Shown: positions 62,142 through 64,000 of the stretch, piece after piece
Layout of the letters: each line of letters starts with the position of its first letter
Position numbering within the stretch: the stretch's first letter is position 1
Origin: Thioalkalivibrio sulfidiphilus HL-EbGr7
Lineage (GTDB): Bacteria; Pseudomonadota; Gammaproteobacteria; Ectothiorhodospirales; Ectothiorhodospiraceae
Assembly: GCF_000021985.1 (NCBI RefSeq)
Contig: NC_011901.1
Location: 620,001-684,000 of the forward strand
Reading direction: 5' to 3'
DNA: 64,000 nt
Translations under genes and position numbers: made by a program
Notes under the pieces: model-generated
Database searches by the model: none
What the model saw: only the letters and a program-made list of their open reading frames with translations
Told to the model about the DNA's origin: nothing

Positions 62142-64000
62142 ATGACTGACGATCGCACACGCCTGCTCGAGACCCATATCAAGGAGCGCATCCTGATCCT
62201 GGACGGCGCCATGGGGACCATGATCCAGGGCTACGGGCTCGGCGAGGCCGACTACCGGGGCGAGCGCTTCGCCGACTGGCAGATCGACCTCAAGGGCAAC
62301 AACGACCTGCTGGCGCTCACCCGCCCGGAGATCATCGCCGAGATCCACGGCCAGTACCTGGAGGCCGGCGCGGACATCCTGGAGACCAACACCTTCAACG
62401 CCACCACCATCGCCATGGCCGACTACGCCATGGAGGAACTGGTGCCCGAGATCAACCGGGAGGCGGCGCGCCTGGCCCGGCGGGTGGCCGATGAATGGAC
62501 CGCGAAGACCCCGGACAGGCCCCGCTTCGTGGCCGGGGTGCTGGGCCCCACCAACCGCACCGCCAGCATCTCCCCGGACGTGAACGACCCGGGTTTCCGC
62601 AATGTGGACTTCGATCAGCTGGTGGCCGCCTACCGGCAGGCCGCCGAGGCGCTCATCGAAGGCGGCGCCGACCTGCTGCTCATCGAGACGGTGTTCGACA
62701 CCCTCAATGCCAAGGCGGCGGTGTTCGCCGTGGAGAGCCTGTTCGACGAGACCGGCCGGCGCCTGCCGGTGATGATCTCCGGCACCATCACCGACGCCTC
62801 CGGGCGCACCCTCTCGGGCCAGACGGCCGAGGCCTTCTGGAACAGCCTGCGCCATGCGCGGCCCTTCTCCTTCGGCCTGAACTGCGCCCTGGGCCCCAGG
62901 GAACTGCGTGCCCACGTGGAGGAGATCTCCCGCATCGCCAACACCCATGTCTCCGCCCATCCCAATGCGGGCCTGCCCAACGAGTTCGGTGGCTACGACC
63001 TGAGCCCTGCGGACATGGCGGTGCACATCCGCGAGTGGGCCGAGAGCGGCTTTCTCAACATCGTCGGCGGCTGCTGCGGCACCACACCGGCCCACATCCG
63101 TGCCATCGCCGAGGCGGTGGCGGATCTCCCGCCGCGCAGCATCCCCAAACGGGAACCGGCCTGCCGCCTGTCGGGGCTCGAGCCCTGCAACATCACCGAG
63201 GACTCCCTGTTCGTCAACGTGGGCGAGCGCACCAACGTCACCGGCAGCGCGCGCTTCAAGCGCCTGATCAAGGACGGCGACTATGAGACCGCCCTGGAGG
63301 TGGCCGCCAGCCAGGTGGAGAACGGCGCCCAGATCATCGACGTGAACATGGACGAGGGTATGCTGGATTCGAAGGCCGCCATGGTGCGCTTCCTGAACCT
63401 CATGGCCGCCGAGCCGGACATCTCCCGGGTGCCGGTGATGATCGACTCCTCCAAGTGGGAGGTGATCGAGGCGGGTCTGAAGTGCATCCAGGGCAAGGGC
63501 GTGGTGAACTCCATCTCGCTGAAGGAAGGCGAGGCCACCTTCATCGAGCACGCCAAGCTGGTGCGCCGCTACGGCGCCGCGGTGATCGTCATGGCCTTCG
63601 ACGAGCAGGGCCAGGCGGACACCCAGGCGCGCAAGGTGGAGATCTGCGAGCGCGCCTACCGCATCCTCACCGAGCAGGTGTGCTTCCCGGCGGAAGACAT
63701 CATCTTCGACCCCAACATCTTCGCCATCGCCACGGGTATCGAGGAACACAACAATTACGGTGTGGACTTCATCGAGGCCACCCGCGAGATCAAGAAGCGT
63801 CTGCCCCATGCCCTGGTCTCCGGGGGCGTGTCCAACGTGTCCTTCTCCTTCCGCGGCAACGAGCCGGTGCGCGAGGCCATCCACGCGGTGTTCCTGTACC
63901 ACGCCATCCACGCGGGTATGGACATGGGCATCGTCAACGCCGGGCAGCTGGCGGTCTACGACGAGATCGACAGGGAACTGCGCGAACTGGTGGAGGACGT
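62142..64000 (+). CDS. metH: Cobalamin-dependent methionine synthase, 5' part
   Basis: The first 619 codons of MetH; the gene runs off the window. The homocysteine domain is complete: [19 protein letters not shown] at the start, zinc ligands in [15 protein letters not shown] and [14 protein letters not shown]. The methyltetrahydrofolate domain begins near 345 ([20 protein letters not shown]) and continues to the end with [10 protein letters not shown] and [19 protein letters not shown]. The B12 and reactivation domains lie beyond the window. No riboswitch is visible upstream. Confidence 0.96.
   Translation, partial: MTDDRTRLLETHIKERILILDGAMGTMIQGYGLGEADYRGERFADWQIDLKGNNDLLALTRPEIIAEIHGQYLEAGADILETNTFNATTIAMADYAMEELVPEINREAARLARRVADEWTAKTPDRPRFVAGVLGPTNRTASISPDVNDPGFRNVDFDQLVAAYRQAAEALIEGGADLLLIETVFDTLNAKAAVFAVESLFDETGRRLPVMISGTITDASGRTLSGQTAEAFWNSLRHARPFSFGLNCALGPRELRAHVEEISRIANTHVSAHPNAGLPNEFGGYDLSPADMAVHIREWAESGFLNIVGGCCGTTPAHIRAIAEAVADLPPRSIPKREPACRLSGLEPCNITEDSLFVNVGERTNVTGSARFKRLIKDGDYETALEVAASQVENGAQIIDVNMDEGMLDSKAAMVRFLNLMAAEPDISRVPVMIDSSKWEVIEAGLKCIQGKGVVNSISLKEGEATFIEHAKLVRRYGAAVIVMAFDEQGQADTQARKVEICERAYRILTEQVCFPAEDIIFDPNIFAIATGIEEHNNYGVDFIEATREIKKRLPHALVSGGVSNVSFSFRGNEPVREAIHAVFLYHAIHAGMDMGIVNAGQLAVYDEIDRELRELVED

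Noticed and set aside
62091-63911. 606-residue open frame opposite metH
   Set aside because: Shadow; MetH motifs are clear on the other strand.

Overview
The window looks like a chromosomal segment of a high-GC, respiring gammaproteobacterium, most like the Ectothiorhodospiraceae / Chromatiales (Thioalkalivibrio-like). This rests on gene content and base composition read by eye, not on a database search. Core markers include a cbb3 oxidase operon (ccoNOQP plus ccoG and a FixH-like gene), ampD and ampE, a Rep-type helicase, a YjbQ protein, an arginyl/leucyl-transferase (bpt), metH, a SulP transporter and several signalling proteins. No tRNA, rRNA or CRISPR array was seen.

Layout. 0-4.3 kb: lipoprotein, then a cytochrome b561 / PepSY / response regulator / histidine kinase operon. 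4.4-10.5 kb: MazG-like and HicB-like genes, then an unusual module in which a VWA lipoprotein and a large membrane protein are divergent from an atypical two-component pair. 10.6-20.1 kb: a type I restriction-modification operon (hsdM, hsdS, hsdR) carrying a three-gene cassette (Bro-N/RhuM-like protein, Doc toxin, NucS/DUF5655-like protein) between hsdM and a duplicated hsdM 3' end. 20.2-24.7 kb: Gcr-type membrane protein, SulP transporter, LEA-2 lipoprotein. 24.9-39.1 kb: a mosaic accessory region with VapBC, HipBA (hipA split by a MITE), a conjugation-ATPase fragment, a lower-GC glyA-metE/metR block, an orphan cobalamin riboswitch cut off by an IS5-family element, a decayed dnd (DNA phosphorothioation) locus, an hsdR fragment and a Fic gene. 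39.4-64 kb: mostly core genes (APC permease, Rep, a toxin-antitoxin pair, thioredoxin-like, AmpD, cbb3 operon, AmpE, phosphatase, a broken UbiA-type gene holding a second MITE, Crp/Fnr regulator with cytochrome c'-like target, YjbQ, a PhnD-PAS-GGDEF-EAL receptor, IMPase, Bpt, and metH running off the end).

How it works together. The cco genes form a microaerobic respiration operon behind a perfect FNR/ANR box. MetR, its box and metE-glyA form a B12-independent methionine module, while metH at the end supplies the B12-dependent route. The type I RM, Doc/Fic, HipBA, VapBC, RHH/RelE and dnd remnants make a defence and toxin-antitoxin neighbourhood.

Most notable: two MITEs, each flanked by a CTAG duplication, disrupt hipA and a UbiA-type gene, and removing the element plus one CTAG restores the reading frame across each insertion site. 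A B12 riboswitch has lost its gene at an IS5 end. The hsdM 3' end is duplicated around a cassette, and a direct repeat brackets about 17.4 kb. Many intergenic gaps hold long hairpins built from short repeated words, and in one place an empty and a filled copy of the same site can be compared.
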